DNA from: UBA4582 sp047630175
Lineage (GTDB): Bacteria > Pseudomonadota > Gammaproteobacteria > Pseudomonadales > Azotimanducaceae
Direction: 5' to 3'
Assembly (NCBI GenBank): GCA_047630175.1
Contig: JBLHVI010000011.1
Coordinates: forward strand, 19,087-83,086
DNA: 64,000 nt
The translations under genes were made by a program, and so were the position numbers. Positions 37,539 to 46,178 of this stretch are shown piece after piece; positions within the stretch are counted from its first letter, which is position 1, and each line of letters opens with the position of its first letter. Under the pieces are notes generated by a model. That model did no database searches, had not been told where the DNA came from, and saw nothing but the letters and a program-made list of their open reading frames with translations.

Positions 37539-37922
37539 CTATTCGAGGTTGCCCTCTCGAAACTGATGAATGAGGCGTCTGTCCTTCTTTGTGGGTCGCC
37601 CGGTAGACACGCCAGCAGGCCCGGCAGCCTTGCGTTGTGCGGCCTGTAACTCTCGTTGTGCAATGCTATCTTGAGTCTCAACGTAAAGTTGTGCAGCGCT
37701 AGTGGCATCACGCCGCTGATCGCTGAGCGCAACAATCTCGACAATCTTTGTATCCCAGCCCTGTCGGATCTCTAAAATCTGCCCGGCTATTACTTCTTTA
37801 CTGGGTTTAACTCGACCGCCGTCTAGGTGAATCTTGCCGCCAGCTATGGCTTCCTTGGCCCGACCGCGAGTTTTGAAGAAGCGCGCGGCCCAGAGCCATT
37901 TGTCGACTCGCACCCCGCTCAT
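37539..37922 (-). CDS. hslR: Ribosome-associated heat shock protein Hsp15
   Basis: A 127-residue RNA-binding protein. The S4 domain occupies about residues 4-65 (RVDKWLWAARFFKTRGRAKEAI) and the C-terminal tail is rich in basic residues and ends in the typical DRRLIHQF segment. Hsp15 binds 50S subunits carrying a stalled peptidyl-tRNA. The pckA-hslR neighbourhood matches Pseudomonas. Confidence 0.92.
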   Translation of the reverse strand: MSGVRVDKWLWAARFFKTRGRAKEAIAGGKIHLDGGRVKPSKEVIAGQILEIRQGWDTKIVEIVALSDQRRDATSAAQLYVETQDSIAQRELQAAQRKAAGPAGVSTGRPTKKDRRLIHQFREGNLE

Positions 37923-37993
37923 GGTTTTCCAGCTCCGCTCATGGCTTTTTTGCCGCGCTTACGGCTCTCATTTCGCTCATGGCTGTTTCTCTC
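37916..37993. repeat. Degenerate 20-bp tandem repeat at the hslR start
   Basis: The core CGCTCATGG recurs at 37916, 37936, 37956 (as CGCTTACGG) and 37974, a period of 20 bp and then 18. The first copy includes the hslR start codon on the minus strand. Confidence 0.6.
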
Positions 37994-38149
37994 AAGTGCT
38001 ATGTCCATATTCATTGAAAAATGCCTGTATCCGTCGTGCCTGACCGCGATACCATGCGGGTACAGAGTTTGTTGTTTCGACGATTACTTCGAAACTGCGC
38101 TGATCATTGGCGCGCCCCAACCTTATCATCAACTGGGATATCCGTGACT

Positions 38150-38980
38150 ATGCAAGAAATTCTACCGGGCGTCATTAGTATTGCGCGACAGGCTGGGAAA
38201 GCTATTCTTGAGGTTTATCAGCGCGAGGATTTTTCGGTTCAAAGCAAGCGCGACGATTCGCCTCTGACGGCGGCAGACTTGGCGGCGCACCATCTCATTG
38301 TGTCCGGCTTGACTGCACTTGCGCCAGAGATTCCAGTGCTCTCAGAAGAGTCTGATGATATACCGTTCAGTGAGCGTCAGCAGTGGTCGCGCTATTTTCT
38401 GGTAGATCCGTTGGACGGCACCAAGGAATTTATAAATCGTAACGGTGAATTTACCGTCAATATCGCACTTATTGATGAGGGGGTTCCAGTGCTGGGTGTT
38501 GTCTATGTGCCTGTGCTCGACGTGCTGTATGCCGGTACCTCAGTTGCCGCAGATGATCATGCAGGCGTCGCCTTTGTTGAGCGTAATGGTGTCCGCAAGG
38601 ATATTCGAGTGGCATCTTTGGCGCCGCGATTAGCCGCAGGTGAGCCTCTGCGGGTTGTGGCAAGTCGACGCCACTCGAGTCCTGACATGGAGGCTTGCAT
38701 GGTCTCGCTGAACGAACGTTTCACTGTCACGACGCTCAACATGGGCAGCTCGCTCAAGCTTTGCATGATAGCGGAGGGCGAAGCAGATTTGTATCCGCGA
38801 CTGGCGCCTACCTGTGAGTGGGACACGGCAGCGGCTCATGGCGTGGTGATGGCCGCCGGTGGCGACGTCGTTGATGCCGGGCTTCTGCCGCTGCGCTACA
38901 ACACAAAAGCGGAGTTACTTAACCCCTATTTTTATGTGCTCGGCGACACGTCGTTTGATTGGTCCGCAAGCCTCACCTAA
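38150..38980 (+). CDS. cysQ: 3'(2'),5'-bisphosphate nucleotidase CysQ
   Basis: A 276-residue inositol monophosphatase-fold enzyme that removes the 3'-phosphate of PAP during sulfate assimilation. Metal-site motifs are EESDD, DPLDGTKEF and WDTAAAHGV. GGGA at 38135-38138 could serve either the ATG at 38150 or a GTG at 38144; the long open frame before has no family match. The location near pckA/hslR is as in Pseudomonas. Confidence 0.92.
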   Translation: MQEILPGVISIARQAGKAILEVYQREDFSVQSKRDDSPLTAADLAAHHLIVSGLTALAPEIPVLSEESDDIPFSERQQWSRYFLVDPLDGTKEFINRNGEFTVNIALIDEGVPVLGVVYVPVLDVLYAGTSVAADDHAGVAFVERNGVRKDIRVASLAPRLAAGEPLRVVASRRHSSPDMEACMVSLNERFTVTTLNMGSSLKLCMIAEGEADLYPRLAPTCEWDTAAAHGVVMAAGGDVVDAGLLPLRYNTKAELLNPYFYVLGDTSFDWSASLT

Positions 38981-39117
38981 CCCTGCTGCATTGTGGTCAG
39001 TGAATAATGCTCGCTGAGCAATTGTTTATGCGCGTTGTTGCGGAGCTTGGTCTCAGGTTTATGCCGAATGTTTGTAACTGATTATTGACGCGTTTTTGAA
39101 TGACCGGGAGACGTCCT

Positions 39118-39546
39118 ATGAACGACCTCATTGCTGATAGATCCAAAATCCCTATTCCTGTGCCGACGCCAGAAACAGCGGACTTCTGGGCAGGTACAAA
39201 AATGAGTGAATTACGGTTGCAGTGTTGTGACGAGTGTCAGCACGTTTATTTTCCGCCACGGCCTTTTTGTCCCGCTTGTGCCTGTCGGTCGGTATCAATC
39301 CAGCTTGCGTCAGGACGCGCAAGTCTTTATAGCTATGTTATCAATCATCGTCCGCACCCCGGCTATAACGGTCCTTATGCGATCGCCGTCGTGACGCTTG
39401 AGGAGGGCCCGCGCATGATGACGAATATTCTCAACTGTCCCCAGACGCCTGAGGCGCTAGTCTTAGATATGCCCCTGCGAGTGACGTTTGAAAGTTTGAC
39501 TGATGGTATTACTTTGCCCTACTTCCAGCCTGCGGAGGGACATTAA
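39118..39546 (+). CDS. DUF35 zinc-ribbon/OB-fold acyl-CoA-associated protein
   Basis: A 142-residue protein with an N-terminal rubredoxin-like zinc ribbon (CCDECQHVYFPPRPFCPAC) and an OB-fold, as in the DUF35 (ChsH2-type) family. GGGAG lies 7 nt before the ATG at 39118. DUF35 proteins pair with thiolase-like partners, and here the thiolase-like gene starts at the next base after its stop. In steroid degradation such pairs form retro-aldolases or hydratases. The substrate in this organism is unknown. Confidence 0.85.
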   Translation: MNDLIADRSKIPIPVPTPETADFWAGTKMSELRLQCCDECQHVYFPPRPFCPACACRSVSIQLASGRASLYSYVINHRPHPGYNGPYAIAVVTLEEGPRMMTNILNCPQTPEALVLDMPLRVTFESLTDGITLPYFQPAEGH

Positions 39547-40692
39547 ATGCGACCAGGTGCAATAGCGATAGTCGGCGCTGCCGAGACGACAAAACTGGGC
39601 AAGATACCTGATGTTAGTCAGTTGCAGCTACATGCTGATGCTGCGCTTAACGCGCTCGCAGATGCTGGGCTGACGCCAAAAGATATCGATGGTGTTGCCA
39701 CCGCCGGTGAATCACCTACAAATTTGTCACATTACCTAGGCATTACGCCAACCTGGGTCGACGGCACAAACGTGGGCGGTTGCTCATTTATGTTGCACGT
39801 AAGGCATGCAGCAGCAGCCATCAATGAAGGCTTGTGCGACACAGTGCTGATTACCCACGGCGAGAGTGGCCGCTCGAATGTGGGTCGCGGCGGATATAGA
39901 GGAGCGGGAGGCGCCAGTCTGGGCGGACAGTTCGAGGCGCCATTTGGGGTTATGGGTCCTACATCTATGTTTACCATCCCGTTTCTACGCTACATGAAAG
40001 AGACCGGCACAACGCTTGAGCAGCTCGCCACGGTGGCGGTGGTGCAGCGGGAGTGGGCGGGCCTGAACCCGCGCGCGTCGTACCGTGACCCTCTTACTGT
40101 CGAGCAGGTGATGAATGACCGGATGATTGCTTATCCATTTACCAAGTTAGAGTGCTGTCTGGTGACGGACGGCGGTGGGGCATTGATTCTCACTAGGTCA
40201 GAGCGTGCCGCCGATTTTCCTCAGAAACCTGTTTATATTTTGGGCACCGGGGAGAGCGTCGAAACGCCGATGATTAGCCAGATGGCTGATTTTTCAAGTT
40301 CCAGAGCATTTCGAGTGGCGGGCAAGAAGGCGTTTGCTGAAGCCGGGATCGTTCACGAGGATGTTGATCATCTGATGATTTACGATGCGTTTGCGCACTT
40401 GCCGTTTTATGGTCTAGAGGATCTCGGTTTTTGTGCTCGCGGTGAAGCTGGCGTATTTGTTGAGGAGCGACACACGGCGATTGGCGGTAAGTTACCGGTT
40501 AACACGAATGGTGGAGGGTTAAGTTACATGCATTCAGGCATGTATGGCATGTATGCGCTGCAGGAAAGTGTTCGACAGCTGCGAGGTAATGCGCCTGCTC
40601 AGGTTGATGACGTGCGCATATCAGTAGCTCACGGTGTCGGTGGTATGTTCGCCGCGAGCGGCACTATTATTATGGGTAATGAGTTGGGTTGA
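39547..40692 (+). CDS. Thiolase-like (lipid-transfer/SCP-x type) protein
   Basis: A 381-residue thiolase-superfamily protein. The nucleophile region reads VGGCSFML and the C-terminal part VNTNGGGLSYMHSGMYG with the later VAHGVGGMF; the usual C-terminal catalytic CxG is replaced by HGVGG, as in non-canonical thiolases that cooperate with DUF35 proteins in aldol cleavage. It is directly adjacent to the DUF35 gene, so the two likely form a complex. Substrate unknown, probably an acyl-CoA. Confidence 0.85.
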   Translation: MRPGAIAIVGAAETTKLGKIPDVSQLQLHADAALNALADAGLTPKDIDGVATAGESPTNLSHYLGITPTWVDGTNVGGCSFMLHVRHAAAAINEGLCDTVLITHGESGRSNVGRGGYRGAGGASLGGQFEAPFGVMGPTSMFTIPFLRYMKETGTTLEQLATVAVVQREWAGLNPRASYRDPLTVEQVMNDRMIAYPFTKLECCLVTDGGGALILTRSERAADFPQKPVYILGTGESVETPMISQMADFSSSRAFRVAGKKAFAEAGIVHEDVDHLMIYDAFAHLPFYGLEDLGFCARGEAGVFVEERHTAIGGKLPVNTNGGGLSYMHSGMYGMYALQESVRQLRGNAPAQVDDVRISVAHGVGGMFAASGTIIMGNELG

Positions 40693-41519
40693 TGGCTGGC
40701 GCCGCTTGCAGGTTAGTCTCAACTAGCCAAGCTATACGTCCCACATCTCGTATTGAAATATTAGGGCGGTGGCATGATGTGACACAGGATTTACCTGTAC
40801 ATTCATACAGCTTGGCTAGTGAGGTGACCTAATATACAAACATCCATTGAGAAAGAGAAGGTATGAACAATGGAGGTTTCGTGCAAGGTTGGTGGCAACC
40901 ATTTGAAGAGGTTGGGTTAACGAATTGAAATAAATGTATTTCTGTTGCAGAAAAGCCGGCTCCAAGCGTCGGTTGTACGTCGGCAAGTTGGTGTTTTTCT
41001 TCATCGTAGTATTTTATGGCGCACCGGACTGGCAATTTCCTGATTTTGTGAGATAGTTATAGACAGTCTCCTCAAAGGTGCAGCATAATGACAGATGCCT
41101 TGTGGAGTCTGTGGTGTTAAACGACGCTTTTGTCCGTTTATACTTTCATAGAGACGAATCGATGGTGATTATTTTTGTAAGAAAATGCGGTAGAAGCCTT
41201 TTAATTCAAAAATTTGCCACCATATAAGGCGCCACTGGAAGAGTGATCAACAGGCATAATAGGCAAGTAGGTAAACGCGCGCTGTGTAAAGGCTACACAG
41301 GAGCGGCGACAAACACCTGGCCAGATTGTTATGAAAGTCTGCAAGATCCAGCACTGAATACAGTGAGTACAATAATCACGAGATTGGTGGGTTACTACGC
41401 CCGCAATACCCAACGCAGTTATACCTGCGGGAATAGCATCCCGAGGTATGATGAGAGTGATCAACTGATTGCCCTCGCTAAGAATGTCCCAATGAATCTA
41501 TTTTTGGAGCCCGAGCCCT
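40693..41519. other. Long intergenic region upstream of rpoD
   Basis: An 827-bp AT-richer gap. It holds an inverted repeat pair at 40718-40823 and presumably the rpoD promoters (for example TATACT at 41139-41144). Open frames on both strands at 41201-41530 overlap each other and resemble nothing known. No rpsU or dnaG, the usual rpoD neighbours, is present. Confidence 0.6.
40718..40823. repeat. Inverted repeat pair, possible MITE-like element
   Basis: ACTAGCCAAGCT at 40722-40733 is the exact complement of 40809-40820, and similarity extends outward (CTC at both ends, with one insertion). The 106-bp element lies between the thiolase and rpoD and could be a small non-autonomous element or a long hairpin. 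Confidence 0.55.
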
Positions 41520-43436
41520 ATGACCAGTAACGCACGCGAAGGCGATTTCGATTCTATCCTCGAAGATGACACGTTAGAGGATGCCACCCAAAACCTCGAT
41601 GATGTTTTGTCTCAGTCAGGATCAATGATTGAGGGCGTCGAAGACGACGAGGAAGAAGCAACGGATCAGTCACGTATAAAAGTACTGATCACGAAAGGTA
41701 AAGACCAAGGGTATCTGACTTACGATCAACTTACAGAAGTATTGCCGGCAAGCATTATCGAATCTGACGAGTTCGAAAACATCGTCCAGATGTTTGATGA
41801 AATGGACATTACTGTTTACGAGCAGGCACCCGAAAACGATAGTCTGTCGGATCGTTCAGACGAAGTTAGTGTTGAATCGAACATCATTGGCTCGATGGAG
41901 TCAGTCGTCGGCAAAACAATGGACCCAGTGCGCATGTATATGCGTGAAATGGGCACCGTGCCGCTGTTGACCCGCGAAGGCGAGATTGTTATCGCCAAAC
42001 GCATCGAAGAGGGTCTACGCGAAACTATGGCGATCCTTGCACGCTACCCAGGTAATGTGCAGAGAATTTTGGGCGTTTATGAGCAGGTTGTGGCTGACGA
42101 GGCTGATCTAGCCACGGTTATCAGCGGTTTTCTTGACCCTGAGGACATCATTCCTGACATGTCTTTAGTCGCCGAGGCGAAATCAAGCGGTAATTATGAG
42201 GCCAGTGAACACGAGGAAAAGAAAGGTCTGGACTTGGATCTGACTCACAGCCGATTTGGCAGCATCAAAAAGAATTTCGTTCGCTTCGAAAAATCGCTGG
42301 CGAAAAGTGGCATGGAGGCCAAGACCCGAAAGATTCAGGACGAGGTCGCTGAAGTTTTTAGTTCTCTCAAACTGGTACCGGCGTTGATGGATCCTTTGCT
42401 TGACGGTGTACGCTCCGAAATGCAGAAAATTCGTGACCAAGAAAAACTGGTTCGAGAGCTTTGCGTGAGCAAGTCGGGCATGCCCAGAGAGCTATTTATT
42501 AGTCTGTATGTCAATCATGAGAATGATATCGACTGGCTTGATCAGCAAATAGACGGCGGTGAGGCTTGGGCCAAGGGCCTAGCGCGCTATCGTGTATCTA
42601 TTCGTCATGCCCTGAAAACGGTGAAGCGTATTTCTGACCGGACAGGCTTAGATATTGCGGAAATCAAGGATATCAATCGTCGTTTATTTGTCGCTGTGGG
42701 TAAGACCCGAGCTGCTAAGAAGGACATGATTGAAGCTAACCTCCGTTTGGTTATTTCCATCGCCAAGAAGTACACCAACCGTGGTCTGCACTTTCTTGAT
42801 TTGATTCAGGAAGGCAATATCGGTCTGATGAAAGCGGTGGATAAATTTGAATATCGGCGTGGCTTTAAGTTCTCAACGTATGCTACCTGGTGGATTCGCC
42901 AAGCGATTACACGTTCTATATCTGATTTGGCCCGTACGATCCGTGTACCCGTGCATATGATGGAGACCGTTAACAAGCTTAACCGTTTGACGCGCCAGCT
43001 GATTCAGGAGTTAGGGCGCGCGCCGACTATCGAAGAACTCGCTGAAAAGATGGAGCTACCGGAAGACAAGGTTCTTAAGGCGCTGGACGTCGCTAAACAG
43101 CCAATTTCTCTTGAGACGCCTGTAGGCGATGATGATGATTCCACGATGTGGAACCTAGTCAGTGATACCTCTGCCGAGTCACCCATGGATCACGCCACTG
43201 ACGAGGGCTTGAAAGAGACCACTACCAGTGTTCTGACCGCGCTGACTGAACGTGAAGCGAAAGTCTTGAGAATGCGCTTTGGTATTGATATGAACACCGA
43301 TCACACGCTTGAAGAGGTCGGTCGCCAATTTTCTGTGACGCGTGAGCGTATTCGCCAGATTGAGGCGAAGGCCCTGAGAAAGCTGCGTCACCCGGCGCGT
43401 TCTGAGCAGTTGCGTAGTTTCATCGACGCGAATTAG
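41520..43436 (+). CDS. rpoD: RNA polymerase primary sigma factor RpoD (sigma70)
   Basis: A 638-residue sigma70. Region 1.1 begins at about residue 50 (SRIKVLITKGKDQGYLTYDQL), preceded by an unusual acidic extension (about 48 residues rich in Asp/Glu). Regions 2.1-2.4 include FKFSTYATWWIRQAI, region 3 SLETPVGDDDD and region 4.2 EEVGRQFSVTRERIRQIEAKAL. GGAG lies 10 nt upstream of the ATG. It is not linked to dnaG/rpsU. The Rsd homologue at 31641-32108 should bind its region 4. Confidence 0.96.
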   Translation: MTSNAREGDFDSILEDDTLEDATQNLDDVLSQSGSMIEGVEDDEEEATDQSRIKVLITKGKDQGYLTYDQLTEVLPASIIESDEFENIVQMFDEMDITVYEQAPENDSLSDRSDEVSVESNIIGSMESVVGKTMDPVRMYMREMGTVPLLTREGEIVIAKRIEEGLRETMAILARYPGNVQRILGVYEQVVADEADLATVISGFLDPEDIIPDMSLVAEAKSSGNYEASEHEEKKGLDLDLTHSRFGSIKKNFVRFEKSLAKSGMEAKTRKIQDEVAEVFSSLKLVPALMDPLLDGVRSEMQKIRDQEKLVRELCVSKSGMPRELFISLYVNHENDIDWLDQQIDGGEAWAKGLARYRVSIRHALKTVKRISDRTGLDIAEIKDINRRLFVAVGKTRAAKKDMIEANLRLVISIAKKYTNRGLHFLDLIQEGNIGLMKAVDKFEYRRGFKFSTYATWWIRQAITRSISDLARTIRVPVHMMETVNKLNRLTRQLIQELGRAPTIEELAEKMELPEDKVLKALDVAKQPISLETPVGDDDDSTMWNLVSDTSAESPMDHATDEGLKETTTSVLTALTEREAKVLRMRFGIDMNTDHTLEEVGRQFSVTRERIRQIEAKALRKLRHPARSEQLRSFIDAN

Positions 43437-43447
43437 GCTAAATCGCT

Positions 43448-43471
43448 CCGCGTCAGCTATTGCTGACGCGG
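43448..43471 (+). terminator. First hairpin after rpoD
   Basis: A GC-rich 10-bp stem (43448-43457 with 43462-43471) with a four-base loop 11 bp after the rpoD stop; no U-tract follows. The T-tailed hairpin 30 bp further on probably completes termination. Confidence 0.5.
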
Positions 43472-43502
43472 GGCAGACCCGCCCGATCAGGTAACTGAAA
43501 GC

Positions 43503-43534
43503 AAAAAAGCACACGCGCTAGTGTGCTTTTTTTT
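43503..43534. terminator. Rho-independent terminator, bidirectional
   Basis: GCACAC and GTGTGC flank a six-base loop, with A6 on the left and T8 on the right, so it can terminate in both directions. It ends the rpoD unit. Confidence 0.85.
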
Positions 43535-43690
43535 GGGTGCGGGGCAATGACAGACTTGGCTGCCAGCGAACGTGTAACGCTCTCTGGAGCACGTGAATCT
43601 CGTCCATGGTGTTTGGCATAGCGCGCCGGGCTGAATCCTTGACGGGAATCGTGTATAGTATGCGACCCACAACAACGTTTAAGGTTACCT

Positions 43691-43891
43691 ATGGCTGCTA
43701 AGCCTAAGACTGCACCCGCGAAAAAGAAGCAACCAGCAGCATCAGAAACGTCACAATCAATTGCCGAGCAAACTGAGGCTTTTTTCAAATCTGGTGGCAA
43801 AATTAACGAGATCAAGTCAGGCATCAGTGGCCAACAGAGTGTGGCAGGTCCAAAGCATATCTCTCTTGGTAACAAACCACGCGCCACATAG
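43691..43891 (+). CDS. Small Lys/Ala-rich protein of unknown function
   Basis: A 66-residue protein that I do not recognise. The N-terminal 20 residues are Ala/Lys/Pro-rich (KPKTAPAKKKQPA), resembling histone H1-like tails; the rest (SIAEQTEAFFKSGGKINEIKSG) looks like a short helix-forming core and the segment GGKINEIKSGISG recurs in small gammaproteobacterial proteins of unknown role. AAGG lies 6 nt before the ATG, and the gene is bracketed by two strong terminators, so it is expressed alone and is very likely real. Confidence 0.75.
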   Translation: MAAKPKTAPAKKKQPAASETSQSIAEQTEAFFKSGGKINEIKSGISGQQSVAGPKHISLGNKPRAT

Positions 43892-43938
43892 GCTCGCATC
43901 GGGTAGCCTGCGCTTATAGCAAACCCTTAAAAGACAGA

Positions 43939-43971
43939 CGAAAAAAAAGCAGATAACTGCTTTTTTTTTCG
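43939..43971. terminator. Rho-independent terminator after the 66-residue gene
   Basis: The arms CGA8GCAG and CTGCT9CG pair around an ATAA loop, giving U-tracts in both directions. It serves the small gene on the left and probably aceA from the right. Confidence 0.88.
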
Positions 43972-44066
43972 CCTGTAGATTCACTATTGTTAAATAGCCA
44001 CGACATATATGGGCAAGGTTGAGGCAGCACGCTTGGTTCGATGACGTGGGCGTGCTGCGACAATCA

Positions 44067-45668
44067 CTAGAACTGATTCATCGTGTTGTCTTTACCGCCA
44101 GCCAACAATGCATTGTCACCGGAGAAGTACTCCTTGTGATCATCGCCAATGTTCGAGCCAGCCAAGTCTTGGTGCTTGACCGAAGCCATATCCCGCCGAA
44201 TTTCTTGACGTTGGATATCACGTACATAGGCAAGCATGCCCAGTTCGCCGAAGTAACCTTCGCTGAGAATATCGGTACCCAGTGCGGTTTCGTGATAGGT
44301 TGGCAGCGTTATCAGGTGGTGAAAGATTCCTGCTTCTCGGGCAGCATCTCTCTGGAAGTTTTGAACTAGCGTATCAGCGGTCACGGCTAGATCTGTAGCA
44401 TCAAATTCTGCGTCCATCAAACCTTTAGCGTTAACTGCGGGGTCAGGGTAGGCCGACAGGTCCTTACCGGCTTCTTTCCACTCGGTATAGACTTGCTCGC
44501 GGAATGCGAGGGTCCAGTTAAACGACGGTGAATTGTTATACACCAGCTTCGCATCGGGGACGTGTACGCGAATGGCGTCTACCATCGTTGCAATCTGCGC
44601 TACATTTGGCTTTTCGGTTTCGATCCAGAGCAGGTCAGCACCGTGGTTTAGGCTAGTGACACAGTCAAGTACAACGCGATCAAAACCTGTGCCCTCGCGG
44701 AACGAGTACAAACCGTTATCCAGACGAATCGGCTTTACGAGCTTGCCGTTCTGATGGATAGATATATCATTTTCCTTCAGCTGGCTCAGATCTTTGATTT
44801 CCTGAGTCTCAAGGAATGAGTTGTATTGGCTCGCCAGATCGCCGGCTTCTTTAGATACTGGAATCTTCTGTGTCAAGCTTGCGCCCAGAGAGTCGGTGCG
44901 CGCGACAATAATTCCATTGTCGACACCTAGTTCAAGAAAGGCGTAGCGAATCGCATTGATTTTAGATAGAAAATCTTCGTGTGGAACCGTGACTTTGCCG
45001 GCTTGGTGACCGCATTGCTTCGCGTCTGATACTTGATTTTCAACCTGAATCGCACACGCGCCTGCTTCAATCATCTTCTTGGCGAGCAAGTACGTGGCTT
45101 CTTCGTTACCAAAGCCCGCATCAATATCTGCAATGATCGGTACTACGTGAGTCTGAAAGTTATCAATTCTTTTGATAATACCATCAACGTCGCCGCCATT
45201 GGCGCGCGCTTCATCAAGCTCAATGAAGATGTGACGTAATTCACGGGCGTCAGCCTGCTTTAAGAAGGTGTAGATCTCTTCGATCAGGGCCGGTACGCTG
45301 GTCTTCTCATGCATGCTCTGGTCTGGCAATGGTCCGAACTGTGAACGCAGAGCCGCAACCATCCAGCCGCTGAGATAGATGTAGCTTTTGTCCATGGTGC
45401 CGCGATGCTTCTTTACTGACATTGCTAGCTGCTGGGCAGTAAAGCCGTGCCAGCAACCCAGAGACTGGGTGTACTTGGCCGAATCCGCATCATAGTCAGC
45501 CATGTCTTTGCGCATAATGTCAGCGGTGTAACGTGCAATATCAAGGCCCGTCTTGAAGCGGTTTTGTAAATCCATGCGGGTCGCATATTCTGGATTGATA
45601 CCGTTCCAGGTCGCTTGGGCGTCCCGGAGGGTTTTAAAGGCTTGGATTTTTTGCAGATAGTCGGACAT
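44067..45668 (-). CDS. aceA: Isocitrate lyase
   Basis: A 533-residue enzyme of the long Pseudomonas-type isocitrate lyase group. The catalytic cysteine lies in KQCGHQAGK, and the neighbouring segment ADIDAGFGN binds magnesium and glyoxylate. It splits isocitrate to glyoxylate and succinate in the glyoxylate shunt, matching the presence of pckA and acyl-CoA genes. The gene has its own upstream region; the ATG is preceded by a GAGG sequence. Confidence 0.96.
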   Translation of the reverse strand: MSDYLQKIQAFKTLRDAQATWNGINPEYATRMDLQNRFKTGLDIARYTADIMRKDMADYDADSAKYTQSLGCWHGFTAQQLAMSVKKHRGTMDKSYIYLSGWMVAALRSQFGPLPDQSMHEKTSVPALIEEIYTFLKQADARELRHIFIELDEARANGGDVDGIIKRIDNFQTHVVPIIADIDAGFGNEEATYLLAKKMIEAGACAIQVENQVSDAKQCGHQAGKVTVPHEDFLSKINAIRYAFLELGVDNGIIVARTDSLGASLTQKIPVSKEAGDLASQYNSFLETQEIKDLSQLKENDISIHQNGKLVKPIRLDNGLYSFREGTGFDRVVLDCVTSLNHGADLLWIETEKPNVAQIATMVDAIRVHVPDAKLVYNNSPSFNWTLAFREQVYTEWKEAGKDLSAYPDPAVNAKGLMDAEFDATDLAVTADTLVQNFQRDAAREAGIFHHLITLPTYHETALGTDILSEGYFGELGMLAYVRDIQRQEIRRDMASVKHQDLAGSNIGDDHKEYFSGDNALLAGGKDNTMNQF

Positions 45669-45789
45669 TTGGGGCCTCTTAAGAAGTCGATCTGATGAGA
45701 TAGTATATCGCAGGGTAGCTGTTAAAGCAGGAAGTTAACAGGCAATGAGGTAGAAGTTAATGGAATATTTGGATAGTAATACATTCCAT

Positions 45790-46176
45790 TTATTCATGAT
45801 TGTTTCTTAAACAGGCAGGATCGACGAACGTCTGTGTGCGGTCCTTTGTGGTGTTCAGGGTTCTAGTCGCGACGGCTTGATACTGCCAATCAATTGAAGG
45901 ACTGTAGCGCGCAAGCAAACGTTCTAGGTGTTGTAACCGCTGTTGCATCACGTGATGTTAATCGCACAGATCGAGTACCAAGGCGACGCCTTGTAGATCG
46001 AGCTCCAGATCACGTTGTAGCCGCCGTGCTCTGACGCCTCTTAGTATCCGGCGTGTATCAAGGTCCCGTTGATGTGAGTCGCAATGATGCCCACAGCGGC
46101 TAGCGTAAAGCACATAAGATGGTTTTAACGCGGTGATCTGGCAAAATACTGCCAAGGTCAGCCCTTTCGAGTTCAT
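45790..46176 (-). pseudogene. cbpM: cbpM-like chaperone modulator gene interrupted by in-frame TAA
   Basis: The frame begins at 46176, two bp after the cbpA stop, and encodes a CbpM/MerR-like segment ending in RLQRDLELDLQGVALVLDLCD before a TAA at 45958-45960. The same frame then stays open for 55 more codons (QQRLQHLERLLARY near its beginning), which resembles the C-terminal helix of CbpM, to a stop at 45790-45792. E. coli CbpM (101 residues) continues without interruption through this point. So the gene looks split by one nonsense codon; a short functional 72-residue form is also possible. CbpM inhibits CbpA. Confidence 0.55.
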
Positions 46177-46178
46177 GA

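Noticed and set aside
41201..41530. Overlapping open frames on both strands before rpoD
   Set aside because: They lie on opposite strands of the same bases, resemble nothing, and one runs into the rpoD start.
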